DNA from: Rhodanobacter sp. DHG33 | Lineage (GTDB): Bacteria > Pseudomonadota > Gammaproteobacteria > Xanthomonadales > Rhodanobacteraceae | Reading direction: 5' to 3' | DNA length: 64,000 nucleotides | Assembly: GCF_014843005.1 (NCBI RefSeq) | Contig: NZ_JACYXM010000002.1 | Span: forward strand, 1-64,000 | Shown here: piece by piece, positions 17,573-26,968 of the stretch | How positions within the stretch are numbered: the first letter of the stretch is position 1 | Layout of the letters: every line of letters begins with the position of its first letter | Program-made: the position numbers and the translations under genes | The notes under the pieces: generated by a model | The model's database searches: none | The model's input: the letters and a program-made list of their open reading frames with translations, nothing else | Told to the model about the DNA's origin: nothing

Positions 17573-17743
17573 GGGGCGTTCCGCGGGAGGGATCGCGACA
17601 CTGTTCCGCAAGTGGAGGGGGACTGCAATCCCGGGGCATTGCAGTTTGTTGGATGTCTCCCATTCCAGTGCTGCTGCGTAAGGGAGGAGTTGCTTTCGTT
17701 ATTGCACGTCACAGGGGTGTTGCGGTCGCCTGTCGTGAGTAAG

Positions 17744-17975
17744 TCCCCTCTCCCCTCTGGGAAGAGGGTTAGGGTGAGGGGCGGGCGCTCGCGACGACCT
17801 TCCGTTTTCGCCTCTTGGCTCGCCTGCAGCGGGCTTTCGGACGCCTGCCGGCGCCCGAGTCACTTCTCTTTAGCTGGCCCACGCCACCGCCCGGAGCGGT
17901 GGCGAACAGCGAAGCTGGCCCGAAGGGCGGAGGGCAGGATGCCCGGAGTCAAGAGAAGTAACCAAGAGAAATGGC
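17744..17975. repeat. Intergenic repeats between kmo and pilR
   Basis: The gene-free gap 17573-18173 (601 bases) holds two repeat-like structures. At 17747-17781 is an imperfect inverted C/T- and G-rich unit of the CCCTCTCCC/GGGAAGAGGG type. At about 17850-17975, GAGTCACTTCTCTTT is answered by GAGTCAAGAGAAGTAACC, with CACCGC...GCGGTG hairpin arms in between. Similar elements are scattered between genes in Xanthomonadales. No gene was seen in the rest of the gap. Confidence 0.6.
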
Positions 17976-18173
17976 CTGGTGGGATCCGCCGGGACTACAA
18001 GCAGGCTGTGTCGAGGAGGTTGGGATGCTTCCCGCCTACGCGATGGACCGCGCGGCCACTCCGCGCCGTATCTGGGAACTGAGGGGTTGCATACATGGAA
18101 ACCGAGCGTCGGTTGGCGCTCGAGACATGTTGCTTCTTGCGACGGCGCTGGCGCTTGGAGAAAAGCTACCGCC

Positions 18174-19577
18174 TCAATCGATACCGAGCTTCTTCAGCTT
18201 GTAGCGCAGCGCGCGGAAGGTGATGCCGAGCTTTCGTGCTGCGGCGGTCTTGTTGTAACGCGATTCCTCCAGCGCCTTCATGATGGCGCCGCGCTCGAGG
18301 TTGCTGATGTAGTCGTCCAGGCCGCCGTCGCTGGTGGCGCTGGCCGGCGGAGGCGGTGCGGCTGCCGCCGGTGGTTGGCCGGAGGCGCCGTTGGGGGCGG
18401 GTTCCGTGCGCGGCAGGCGTTGCGGCAGCATCAGGTCGGTGGCGTCGATGAGGTCGCCGTCGCACATGGCGGTGGCGCGCTCGAGGATGTTTTCCAGCTC
18501 GCGCACGTTGCCGGGGAAATCGTAGCCCTCCAGGGCCTGCTTCGCCTCGGGCAGGAGTTGGCGTGGATTACTGCCGTCCTTGCGTGCAAGACCCTGCAGG
18601 ATGAAGCCGGCCAGCAGCGCCACGTCGCCCCGGCGTTCGCGCAGCGGCGGCACGCGCAGCTCGATCACGTTGATGCGGTAGAACAGGTCCTGGCGGAACT
18701 GGCCCTGCTCGACCAGTGCGGCGAGGTTCTTGTGCGTGGCGGAGAGGATGCGCACGTCCACCGGCACTTCCTCGCGCGCGCCGATCGGACGCACGGCCTT
18801 CTCCTGGATCGCGCGCAGCAGCTTCACCTGCATGTGCAGCGGCAGTTCGGCCACTTCGTCGAGGAACAGCGTGCCGCCGTGTGCGGCCTGGAACAGGCCT
18901 TCCTTGTCGGTGTGCGCGCCGGTGAAGCTGCCTTTCTTGTGGCCGAAGAATTCGCTTTCCATCAGTTCGGAAGGGATCGCGCCGCAGTTCACCGGGATGA
19001 ACGGGCCGGCCGCACGCGGGCCCTGCTCGTGGATGAGGCGGGCCACCAGTTCCTTGCCCACGCCGGATTCGCCGGCGATGTACACCGGCGCCTGGTTGCG
19101 CGCGAGCTTGGCGATGGTAGCGCGCACCTGCTGCATGGCGGTCGAGTCGCCGACCAGCCGGTCGCCGGCGTTGCCGGCTTTCGCCGCCGCCTTGCCGCTA
19201 CGTTTTTCCTCGGCCAGCCGCAGCGCGGTGCGCACCAGTTGCCGGAGCATGCGGATGTCCACCGGCTTGGAGACGAAGTCGAAGGCGCCGGCCTTCAGCG
19301 CGTTCACCGCGGCGTCCACGTTGCCGTAGGCGGTGATCATCGCCACCGGCATCTCGGGATGGTTGGCGGCGATGTGCTCGAGGATTTCGTGGCCGCTGCC
19401 ATCGGGCAGGCGCATGTCGGTGAAGCACAGGTCGTAGGTGTGTTCGCCCAGCGCGCGCCGCGCTTCGGCCACCGTGCCTACGGCGTCGACCCGCAGATCC
19501 ATCCGCCCCAGCGTGATGGTGAGCAGCTCGCGGATGTCGCGTTCGTCGTCGATGACCAGAACGGTCTGTTGGCTCAT
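18174..19577 (-). CDS. pilR: Type IV pilus sigma-54 response regulator PilR
   Basis: A 467-residue NtrC-type activator. The receiver domain (1-120) has phosphoacceptor Asp54 in [11 protein letters not shown] and Lys in VSKPVD. The AAA+ domain has Walker A GESGVGKE, the sigma-54 contact loop GSFTGAHT (serine in place of the usual GAFTGA alanine), and [14 protein letters not shown] Pro/Ala-rich linker leads to a Fis-type helix-turn-helix ([20 protein letters not shown]). PilR activates the pilin gene with sigma-54. Its kinase partner, normally the adjacent upstream gene, is 17 kb away at 36666-38312. Confidence 0.92.
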   Translation of the reverse strand: MSQQTVLVIDDERDIRELLTITLGRMDLRVDAVGTVAEARRALGEHTYDLCFTDMRLPDGSGHEILEHIAANHPEMPVAMITAYGNVDAAVNALKAGAFDFVSKPVDIRMLRQLVRTALRLAEEKRSGKAAAKAGNAGDRLVGDSTAMQQVRATIAKLARNQAPVYIAGESGVGKELVARLIHEQGPRAAGPFIPVNCGAIPSELMESEFFGHKKGSFTGAHTDKEGLFQAAHGGTLFLDEVAELPLHMQVKLLRAIQEKAVRPIGAREEVPVDVRILSATHKNLAALVEQGQFRQDLFYRINVIELRVPPLRERRGDVALLAGFILQGLARKDGSNPRQLLPEAKQALEGYDFPGNVRELENILERATAMCDGDLIDATDLMLPQRLPRTEPAPNGASGQPPAAAAPPPPASATSDGGLDDYISNLERGAIMKALEESRYNKTAAARKLGITFRALRYKLKKLGID

Positions 19578-19652
19578 GGGAGAGAGTTCGGCAATGGCGG
19601 CGTTGCCGGTGAGGATACTCGTGGTGACGCCGAGGGCAAGCTCGGCCCGCGC

Positions 19653-20729
19653 TCAGGGGGCCAGCCGGTGCCCGAAGAAGTCGACGATGGCGGCATAGGC
19701 CTGCTTCGATTCGGGCAGCTGCGGATCGGAGAAGAACGAGTGCCACATGCCTTCCCACACGCGCAGCTCGGTGGGTACGCCGGCCTCGCGGAGCAGCTCG
19801 TTGCTGTGCACGACCGAGCTCATCGCCATGTCGCGCGTGCCGGTGATCAGCAGCGTAGGCGGGAACTTCGCCAGCAGCGCGGGCGACAGGCCGGGCTGCA
19901 CCAGCGGGTCCTTCGGGTTGGCGCCATGGAAGTAGGGCAGCGCGTCGATGCCGAGTGGGTGCGCGGGCACGCCCTGCCCATTGAGCAGCGGCGCGACGAA
20001 AGACGAATCGCCGCCGAGGTCGGTCAGCGCGCCGCAGAACATGCCGATCGCGCCCGGTACCGGCAGTTTGTCGTTGATAAAGCGCGCCACGGCTTCGCCG
20101 GTGAGGATGCCGCCGGCCGAGCAGCCGTAGATGCCGATCTCGCCGGGCTGGTGGGTCTTCAGCAGTTCGCGGTAGACCTTCTCCACGTCCACGCTGGCGG
20201 CGGGGTAGGTGTATTCCGGACCTTGCCGGTAGTCCACGCCGATCACTTCGATGCGGCCCAGGCTGGCGACCGGAATGGCCTCGACCAGCGCCCCGCTGTG
20301 CGCGCCCCACAGGAACGCGCCGCCGTGCAGGTTGAGCAGGACGCGATGGCGGTTCTCCGGTGACACGCCTTGTGCCGGAAGCGCTACGTCGACGCCGACG
20401 CCGGCGATGCTGTCGCGGGCGAGCTTCACGGGGTAGAGCTTTTCCATCAGCTTCGCTCGCTCGCTGTTCTGGCTGTCGTAGAACTCGCGGCTCGCGGCGA
20501 TGGGACCGTCGAGCGGCGGCGCCTTGGCGCCGTGGGCGAGCATGCCCGGAAAGAAGGCGCGTGCCTGCGGCGAGGCGAACGCCGAGTAGGGCACGCTGGC
20601 GGCCGATGCGGTGACGGTTCCGTCGGCTTGCACCCCGGGTGCGGTGTCCTGCGCCGTGGCGGTGGCAGCCAGCAGTGCGCCGCAGAACAGCAGCGTCGGG
20701 ACCAGGCAGGAGAGCAGTGTGCGATGCAT
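19653..20729 (-). CDS. Secreted alpha/beta hydrolase (esterase/acetylhydrolase-like)
   Basis: A 358-residue exported hydrolase of the hormone-sensitive-lipase-like group. The start at 20729 has GAGGAA 5 nt upstream and gives a signal peptide (TLLSCLVPTLLFCGALLAAT). Oxyanion motif LNLHGGAFLWG replaces the usual HGGG with HGGA. The nucleophile elbow is YGCSAGG, Asp lies in ITGTRDMA and His in EGMWHSFF. Such enzymes remove short acyl groups. It is the last gene of the carbohydrate locus and may deacylate its substrate in the periplasm; the true substrate is unknown. Confidence 0.8.
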   Translation of the reverse strand: MHRTLLSCLVPTLLFCGALLAATATAQDTAPGVQADGTVTASAASVPYSAFASPQARAFFPGMLAHGAKAPPLDGPIAASREFYDSQNSERAKLMEKLYPVKLARDSIAGVGVDVALPAQGVSPENRHRVLLNLHGGAFLWGAHSGALVEAIPVASLGRIEVIGVDYRQGPEYTYPAASVDVEKVYRELLKTHQPGEIGIYGCSAGGILTGEAVARFINDKLPVPGAIGMFCGALTDLGGDSSFVAPLLNGQGVPAHPLGIDALPYFHGANPKDPLVQPGLSPALLAKFPPTLLITGTRDMAMSSVVHSNELLREAGVPTELRVWEGMWHSFFSDPQLPESKQAYAAIVDFFGHRLAP

Positions 20730-20793
20730 GGCGGTTCCTCGCGTTTCGATGGCGTTTTCGCGTGTCATGGGCTGGGGAGGCGGCAATCGAAAG

Positions 20794-22443
20794 TCATGGC
20801 GTGGCGGTTTTCGCGGGTGCGCTTTCGGACAGCCGGTGCAGCTCGAGATACACGCCGTTGGTCCAGCCGAAACCCACCACGTTCTGCGTGTAGCCGGCGG
20901 TGACCTTCACGTCGGCATTGCCGCTCGCCATGTTGTATTTCTCGCGGATGGTGCCGTCGTCGGCGAAGCCGCGATCCACGGTGGCCATGAACTTCGCGGC
21001 GATGCGGCGCGCGTCGGTATCGAAGCCGTAGTCTTCCAGGCCTTTGGTGGCGAGCCAGTTCGTCGGTGCCCATCCGAATGGCGCGTCCCACTGCGCGCCG
21101 GTGGCGCGCGTGCTCATGGCGAGGCCGCCGCGCTGCTCGAACAGCGGCAACTTGCCGTGCAGCGCCTGCGCCTGTGCGGCGGAAGCGGCACCGGCCCACA
21201 ACGGGTAGAACATGGTGAGGTAGGGATCGGTGGAAGGCTTGCCGGCGACGAAGTCGTAGTCCATGTACATGCCCTGCGCGGGTTGCCACAGATACTTGTC
21301 CATCGCCGCCTTGCGTGCCGCCGCCGCCTGCTGCCAGTGCGCGGCGGCGGCCGTCTTGCCGAGCGCGGCGGCGAAGTCGTGCAGGTCGCGTTCGTAGCGG
21401 TAGAGCAGGCTGTTGAGGTCCACCGATGCGTAGTGGTGGGTGGAGCCGGCGAACGGGCCGAAGTGGAAGTCGGTATCGAAACCCGACTCGCGCATCGCGC
21501 GATCGCCGAGGTAGTAGTCGGCGGTGAGCCGGTAGCCGTCCACCCATGCATCCGCGCAGGCCTTGGAGGCCGCGATGTCGCAGCTCGCGGTCTTCAGCCG
21601 CTCGGCTTCTGCGGCGTCGGGATGCTGCGATGCCTTGAGGAGGTAGCCGGGATCTTGCGCACGATGCGCCAGCAGCCAGCGGATCACGCCCTGGTAGTAG
21701 CTGGCATCGTGCGCTTCCAGCACCGGACCGTGGCCGTAGTCGAAATAGCGCGACAGGCCGGTGTCGCCGGCGCGATGTTCCCCGCCCGTCCACAAGTCGT
21801 GGTTGCGCACCGCCAGCGGGTAGGCCTGCGCCAGCCAGGCACGCTTGTCGGCCTCGTCGTGGAAACCCGCGGGATCGGCCAGCAGGGCGGCCATCATCGC
21901 GCCGAGGAAGGGCGGCTGCGAACGGCTGAGGTAATAGCTGCGGTTGGCGTTGAGCACGCCGCCGTAGTGCTGCACCTCGAACAGCGCGTTGTCGACCATG
22001 TCGCGCGCCAGCGCCTCATGGCGATCGGCCAGCAGGCCCAGTTCGATGAAGTAGCTGTCCCAACCGTACATCTCGTTGAAGAAGCCGCCCGGCACCACGT
22101 AGGGGTGCGGCAGGTAGAGCAGGCCCTGCACGGGCAGCGTGGCGGGATCGAATGCACCGAGCTGGTGTATCGACTGCGGCAGCCGGCGTACTTCCACATG
22201 GCAGGTCTTCGCGATGCGCGGAAGATCGTCCGGCATCGGAAGCTGGTGCGGCAGGTAGATCGCGAGCTGTGTATCGCCCGGCCCCTTGCCGAAGGCGGAG
22301 CAGTCGTCCATCCGGCGCGTGAGCGTGGGCCACGCATGGTGGATGTAGTCCAGCGTTTTCGCGGCGTCGGGCGCGGCCGCGAAAGCCAGGGGCGTGGACG
22401 ACATCGCGAGCAGCAGGGTGGCGAGGCGCGTGCGGAGTTTCAT
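20794..22443 (-). CDS. treA: Periplasmic trehalase (GH37)
   Basis: A 549-residue exported trehalase that hydrolyses alpha,alpha-trehalose to two glucose molecules with inversion. It has a signal peptide (RLATLLLAMSSTPLAFA). GH37 signature 1 is PGGFFNEMYGWDSYF (about 118-132) and signature 2 is QWDAPFGWAP (451-460). The family catalytic Asp lies before the middle (AWVDGYRLTADY region is the substrate-contact stretch) and the general base near the C-terminus (REKYN). Its ATG overlaps the stop of the upstream GH65 gene by 4 nt, so the two periplasmic hydrolases are coupled. Confidence 0.93.
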   Translation of the reverse strand: MKLRTRLATLLLAMSSTPLAFAAAPDAAKTLDYIHHAWPTLTRRMDDCSAFGKGPGDTQLAIYLPHQLPMPDDLPRIAKTCHVEVRRLPQSIHQLGAFDPATLPVQGLLYLPHPYVVPGGFFNEMYGWDSYFIELGLLADRHEALARDMVDNALFEVQHYGGVLNANRSYYLSRSQPPFLGAMMAALLADPAGFHDEADKRAWLAQAYPLAVRNHDLWTGGEHRAGDTGLSRYFDYGHGPVLEAHDASYYQGVIRWLLAHRAQDPGYLLKASQHPDAAEAERLKTASCDIAASKACADAWVDGYRLTADYYLGDRAMRESGFDTDFHFGPFAGSTHHYASVDLNSLLYRYERDLHDFAAALGKTAAAAHWQQAAAARKAAMDKYLWQPAQGMYMDYDFVAGKPSTDPYLTMFYPLWAGAASAAQAQALHGKLPLFEQRGGLAMSTRATGAQWDAPFGWAPTNWLATKGLEDYGFDTDARRIAAKFMATVDRGFADDGTIREKYNMASGNADVKVTAGYTQNVVGFGWTNGVYLELHRLSESAPAKTATP

Positions 22444-24707
22444 GGCGGGGTGTCCCTTGTGGACGGGATGGCGGTCATCGACAAGGCGGTCTTGCCGTCG
22501 GGCCGGCGTTGCACGGTCACGTCGTAGCGCTTGTCGCGGAAACGGATGTTCTTCAGCACCAGCGCAGTCCAGCGTGCCGGCAGCATCGGCGCATAGGCCG
22601 GCACCAGGCCCTGCGGCTCGATGCGCAGGCCGGTGAAGCCGTAGAGGATGTTCTGCAGCATGCCGGCGCTGGCGGTGAGGAAATAGCCGGTGTTGTTGTG
22701 GGCGGTCTCGGTGCGCACGTCGAATGGCGGCTTCACCACGCGTGCCTGGATGTTGCGTTCGAACCACATGTCGGCACCCGCGTCGTCGCCGGCAGTGGCG
22801 GCGGCAATCGACAGCGGAGCAAGCCCTATGCTGTTCGGGTCGTGGCGCGAGTGCTCGATGGGACCCAGCGCGTAGGCGTAGTCGAGGCGGCGCACGGACT
22901 CGCTCATGGGCAGATCCAGCGCGGGCAGCGCGAGCATGGGCAGCGAGCTGCCGCCCCAGGTGTCGCGGTCGTGCGGCACCGACGGATCGAAGTCGAGGTG
23001 GTGCCCGTCCCGATCGGAGAACGGCAGGTAGAGCCCGTCCGCGATCTTGGCCCAGCGCGGGTCGGGCGTTTCGCCGAGCACGGCGGCAGCCGCGGTGGCG
23101 ATACGCAGCGCCTTGCGTGCCGCGGCGTTGGTGTAGGTGTCGTTGGGCACGTCGCTGTAGTCCTCGTCCACCGAAGTGACGTGTTCGATTTCCCAGCGTT
23201 GTTTCGCCGTGTTCCAGCTGGCGCGGCTGCTCCAGTAGTCGGCGACGGCGCGGATCACCGGCCAGCCTTGCTGTTCCAGCCAGGCCTTGTCCCCACTGGC
23301 GAGCCAGTACTGCCACTGCGCGATCGCAACGTCCGCGTTGACGTGGATCTCGCGCTCGTCGAGCACCTGGGCCGAGTGCGGTGTCTGCGAACTGCCGTCC
23401 TCGGGATCGGCCTCCCACGGATACATCGCGCCCCGCAGGCCGCGGGCACGGGCGCGCGCCTCGGCGGCCGGCAGCGTGCGGGCGCGGAACGCCACCAGCG
23501 ATTTCGCGCGCGCCGGATGCAGCAGGAGCAGGGCGGGAAACACCCAGGTGTCGCTGTCCCAGAACACATGCCCGGCGTAGCCCGGCGTCATGCCGCAGGC
23601 GCCGGTGCCCCAGGCGGTGTCGGGCGTCACGTTGGACAGCAGGTAGTAGAGGTCCGCGTGCACGATGCGCTGCGCGGCGGGATCGCCGTCGATCACCACG
23701 TCGGACTTCCACAGCGCATGCCAGGCTTCCTGCTGCGCGCCCAGCAGCGCGTCGAAGCCTTGTTCGCGCGCCTGTGTGGCCAACGCGAGATCGGCTTGCG
23801 CGTCGCCACCCCAGTCCGCACGCGAGATGGCGGCGAACTTGGCGAAGCGGTAGCGATGGCCCTTGCGCACATCCACCACCACGTCGAGCGCGAGCCGGAG
23901 GCCGTCGCGCATTACGCGGGCCGACGCGGGATGCATGTCCTGCGGCAGCGACACGGCCACGGCTTCCGCCATCGTCGCGCCATTCGCGGCACGGCCGTCG
24001 AGCCACAGCACGAGCCGCTTGGCATCGCCGTCATGGGTCAGCACTTCGGTGGTGCCGGGATACCACAGCGCGGCGCGATCCGGCGTGGCCGGCGGCACCG
24101 GCTCCAGCTTCAGGTGGTACTTGTCCAGTTCCTGGTGCATTTCCGCATCGGTGATGCGGGCCAGGGCGAGGCGCGGCCGGTGTGGCGCCCAGGCATCCAG
24201 CGCGAACGACAGCTCGATGCGGCCATCGAAGCGTGGCGTGAGGGTGAGCTGGCTGCCGGCGAGGTGCGGCGATGCCTGGCTCACCAGCGAGAGGACCTCG
24301 ACATCGGTGCTGCGTTCGCGGTCGCGATAGGTGTAGCGCGTGGCCAGCGTGCCGTCGTGCATGTCCAGCGTCTGTGCGTATCCCCGGAAATGCGCGGCGT
24401 CCAGTGGCGCGGCGTTGAGCCACGTGCCGCCGTCGGCGCGGTAATCGATGCCGCTCCAGGCGGGCACCATGGCGGGACGCGCCATGTCGCCGGGCGTGCG
24501 ATCCATGAAGGCGGCGAGATAGGTCGGCGTGTTCTCGGTGCCGCGCGGCGCGGTCAACGTGGAGGCGTAGCCGTTGCCCAGTTGCCCGGGGAAATAACTG
24601 GCCCAGTCCGCGGCGCTGGCCTGCAGCACGAAACTGGCGTCGGTCGCGGCGAGAACGGGCGCCGTCGCCAGCATGAGCAAGGACAGGGCGACGGCTGCGC
24701 GCTTCAT
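22440..24707 (-). CDS. Secreted GH65 glycoside hydrolase (acid trehalase / kojibiose hydrolase-like)
   Basis: A 755-residue exported protein: signal peptide (AAVALSLLMLATAPVLA), N-terminal beta-sandwich, then an (alpha/alpha)6 barrel. GH65 landmarks are GHVFWDSDTWVFPALL, RGAMYPWEAD, EIHVNADVAIAQWQY and VTSVDEDYSDVPNDTYTNAAA. Glu515 in that last motif aligns with the general acid Glu of VTGPDEY. It resembles the hydrolytic branch (yeast acid trehalase, human PGGHG, bacterial kojibiose hydrolase) rather than the phosphorylases, and it is exported, where phosphate-dependent cleavage would not help. Alpha-glucobiose hydrolysis in the periplasm is the likely role; linkage is uncertain. It overlaps genes on both sides by 4 nt. 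Confidence 0.83.
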   Translation of the reverse strand: MKRAAVALSLLMLATAPVLAATDASFVLQASAADWASYFPGQLGNGYASTLTAPRGTENTPTYLAAFMDRTPGDMARPAMVPAWSGIDYRADGGTWLNAAPLDAAHFRGYAQTLDMHDGTLATRYTYRDRERSTDVEVLSLVSQASPHLAGSQLTLTPRFDGRIELSFALDAWAPHRPRLALARITDAEMHQELDKYHLKLEPVPPATPDRAALWYPGTTEVLTHDGDAKRLVLWLDGRAANGATMAEAVAVSLPQDMHPASARVMRDGLRLALDVVVDVRKGHRYRFAKFAAISRADWGGDAQADLALATQAREQGFDALLGAQQEAWHALWKSDVVIDGDPAAQRIVHADLYYLLSNVTPDTAWGTGACGMTPGYAGHVFWDSDTWVFPALLLLHPARAKSLVAFRARTLPAAEARARARGLRGAMYPWEADPEDGSSQTPHSAQVLDEREIHVNADVAIAQWQYWLASGDKAWLEQQGWPVIRAVADYWSSRASWNTAKQRWEIEHVTSVDEDYSDVPNDTYTNAAARKALRIATAAAAVLGETPDPRWAKIADGLYLPFSDRDGHHLDFDPSVPHDRDTWGGSSLPMLALPALDLPMSESVRRLDYAYALGPIEHSRHDPNSIGLAPLSIAAATAGDDAGADMWFERNIQARVVKPPFDVRTETAHNNTGYFLTASAGMLQNILYGFTGLRIEPQGLVPAYAPMLPARWTALVLKNIRFRDKRYDVTVQRRPDGKTALSMTAIPSTRDTPP

Positions 24708-26521
24708 GCGGAGATCCCGGGCACGGCGTCGAAGGCGACCGTGAGGCGCGCGCGTTCGCTGTGGAACGGCACCGTGCCATGCCAGACATAGGACGGAAAC
24801 AGCACCAGCATGCCGGGCGCGGGGCGCACCACATGCTGCGTGTGCAGCGGCGGCATCGTGACGATGCCGGGTTCGCCGAAGGCGAGGCAGCCATCCGGCG
24901 TGTCCGCCTCGGCCATGCCGTCGGGCAGGTCGATGTAGCAGGCCGAGGAGATCCAGCCGCGCGGGTGCACGTGGCTGGTGTGGAAGCCGGCACGGCGCAG
25001 CCGCACCGACCAGCTGCCGTTGTAGCGGTACGTGCCGCGGTTGCGCCGGCGCAGCGGGTCGGTGCCATGGCCGATGTGCGCGAGGTAGTCGCGGATGGGA
25101 GCGTCGAACGCCTTGAACAGCGCTTGGATCACCGGGTCGTTGTGGCGGGCCAGATCTTCGGTGGTCTCGGTGCCGTGGCGCAGCGACTGGAACAGCAGCG
25201 GATGGCCCTGCGGATCGTGCAGGCGCTCCAGGCTGCGCTTCAGGTCGGCAAGGTAGGCATCGAGGTCCGGCCAGCCATCTGGCGTCTGCAGGCGGTAGGG
25301 CTTCACCAGTTGCGCGTAGTCGCAATACGCGTCGTGACGCGCGTCGCCGAGCAGCCGCCATGCGGTGGTCTGCAGCGCGATCAGGTACTGGTCGTCGGGC
25401 GTCGCGTCGAGCAGTGCTTCGCACTGGGCCAGCGCCCGCTCCGGTTCGCCGGTACCGAGCAGGGCGGCGGCGAGCAGGCTGCGCGCCGCCGCCGTGGGCG
25501 ACCGGGCCAGCGCGCGCTCGGCCAGGGCGCGCGCCGCGGCCGGATCGACGTCGAGGGCGGCGAGCCCCGTGCGCACCAGCAGAGCCGGCGGGGCCTGCGG
25601 CCGTTCGGCTGCGCCGGCGAGGCAGGCCAGCGCGCCGCGCGCATCGCCAGCGCCCTGCAGCACCGCGGCCTTGGCGGCGAGCAGGGCTTCGTCGCCGGCA
25701 AAGCGTTGCAGCGCACTGTCGAGCAGGGCGGTGGACTGCGCGAGGTCGCCGGTGCGCATCCACACCAGCCGTGCCAAGTGGTCGTGAGCCTCGACGTTGC
25801 GCGGTTCCTGCAGCAGGCCGTCGCGCAGCGCGGCTTCGGCACGTGCGAATTCGCCGAGCGCTACCAGGCTGCGCGCATGCGTGAAGTGCACGCCGGCGGC
25901 GCGGTGCCCACGCGCCAGCGCGAGGCCGGCGATGCGTTCGGCGTCGCGGTGCCGGGCGGCGGCGCCCAGGGCGATGGCGAGTGCGTGGGTTGCGACGGAC
26001 TCTTCTGGCGCGCTGTCGGCAAGGCGCTGGTAGAACGCGACAGCATCGTCGCGGCGACCCAGGGCGGCGAGTGCGTTCACATGCTGCGCGACCAGTTCGA
26101 TCGGTGCGCGGCCGGTGGCGCACAGCGGCTCGACGATGGCCAACGCCTCGGCCGGACGCTGGCGGTCGTTGCAGTGGCGTGCCAGCAGCAGGGCGGCTTG
26201 CGGCAGCTTCGCGGCCGCGCGGCGCAGCAATGGTTCGGCTTCCTCCTCGCGGCCGCCGTTGAGCAGCAGCTCGCCCAGCGTCGCGAGCGTGGGCGCCCAG
26301 TTCGGGTCCAGCGCGAGTGCGCGGCGCAGCAGCGCCTCGGCGCCGTCCGCATCGCCCAGGCCGAGGCGCAGGGCGCCAAGCAGGCGCAATGCTTCAACGC
26401 AGTCCGGCTGGGTCGCGACGATGGCCTGCAGTCGCTCGTGCGCGCCGCGCAGATCGCCGGACTGCAGCAATGCGCCGACCTGGCGCATGGATTCGAGCAA
26501 CGTGGGCGGGGTTATGGCCAT
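24704..26521 (-). CDS. TPR protein with C-terminal 2OG-Fe(II) oxygenase domain
   Basis: About 605 residues. The first roughly 390 residues are degenerate tetratricopeptide helices (AEALLRRALALDPNWAPTLA is a clear one). The last roughly 200 form a double-stranded beta-helix oxygenase of the putative 2OG-Fe(II) type. Candidate iron residues are HTSHVHPRGW (first His), an acidic partner nearby, and VWHGTVPFHSERARL (distal His, then the 2-oxoglutarate Arg). No signal peptide, so cytoplasmic. Substrate unknown; similar genes occur in TonB-receptor loci of Xanthomonadales and Caulobacter relatives. The start is uncertain (an ATG 21 nt upstream touches an AGGA). Confidence 0.7.
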   Translation of the reverse strand: MAITPPTLLESMRQVGALLQSGDLRGAHERLQAIVATQPDCVEALRLLGALRLGLGDADGAEALLRRALALDPNWAPTLATLGELLLNGGREEEAEPLLRRAAAKLPQAALLLARHCNDRQRPAEALAIVEPLCATGRAPIELVAQHVNALAALGRRDDAVAFYQRLADSAPEESVATHALAIALGAAARHRDAERIAGLALARGHRAAGVHFTHARSLVALGEFARAEAALRDGLLQEPRNVEAHDHLARLVWMRTGDLAQSTALLDSALQRFAGDEALLAAKAAVLQGAGDARGALACLAGAAERPQAPPALLVRTGLAALDVDPAAARALAERALARSPTAAARSLLAAALLGTGEPERALAQCEALLDATPDDQYLIALQTTAWRLLGDARHDAYCDYAQLVKPYRLQTPDGWPDLDAYLADLKRSLERLHDPQGHPLLFQSLRHGTETTEDLARHNDPVIQALFKAFDAPIRDYLAHIGHGTDPLRRRNRGTYRYNGSWSVRLRRAGFHTSHVHPRGWISSACYIDLPDGMAEADTPDGCLAFGEPGIVTMPPLHTQHVVRPAPGMLVLFPSYVWHGTVPFHSERARLTVAFDAVPGISA

Positions 26522-26620
26522 GAGGATGTTTCGGCCCGTCATTCCTGTGTGTTTTTCTGGCCGCCATCCAGGCGTGCGCAGGGATGACAGACTGGCGGGA
26601 TGGATTTCATCCGGGATGCC

Positions 26621-26941
26621 TCACGATGCATTGAGCCAGTCGCCAGGGTTGCAGTCGATATCGTTCCACGCGGGGATCATCGCAGGACGGGCAATGTCTC
26701 TTTTGCCGTAATCCATGAACGCGACCATGCAGCCGCGACTCGCCTCGATGGCGCGCGGTGAGGTCATCGCCGGGAAATAGCCATTCGCCATGTAGCCGGG
26801 GAAATGGCTGCCGAAGTTCTCGTGGGTGCCGGTGAGAAGGATACTGGGATTCGCAGCGGTGCCAGCGCAGGCTTGGCCGAAAGGCGGCTGCACCATCAAT
26901 GCGATAACGGGCAGCGGCAGTCGGCATGGGCGGATCGGCAT
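26621..26941 (-). pseudogene. Truncated N-terminal copy of the GH65 gene
   Basis: A 106-codon frame starting with a signal-peptide-like stretch. It then reads FGSHFPGYMANGYFPAMTSP, CMVAFMDYGKRDIARPAMIP and DWLNAS. This parallels residues about 35-105 of the full GH65 protein 2 kb downstream (SYFPGQLGNGYASTLTAP, YLAAFMDRTPGDMARPAMVP, TWLNAAP) and stops where the homologue continues. It keeps a good ribosome site (GAGGAA, 6 nt), so a short secreted peptide could still be made, but the catalytic barrel is gone. It is best read as a decayed GH65 paralogue. Confidence 0.75.
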
Positions 26942-26968
26942 GGCGTGTTCCTCGGTGGCGCGATGGTT

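Noticed and set aside
17979-20363. 794-codon plus-strand frame across pilR and the hydrolase
   Set aside because: Low-complexity His/Gln/Arg/Gly protein antisense to two clear genes; a GC-driven shadow.
20794-26123. Very long minus-strand frames (1070 and 1227 codons) that begin in one gene and end in another
   Set aside because: Only the 3' part of each matches a real protein; the rest is an out-of-frame reading of the neighbouring gene. I shortened these to trehalase and GH65 starts. The same applies to the frames ending at 29730 and starting near 52722.
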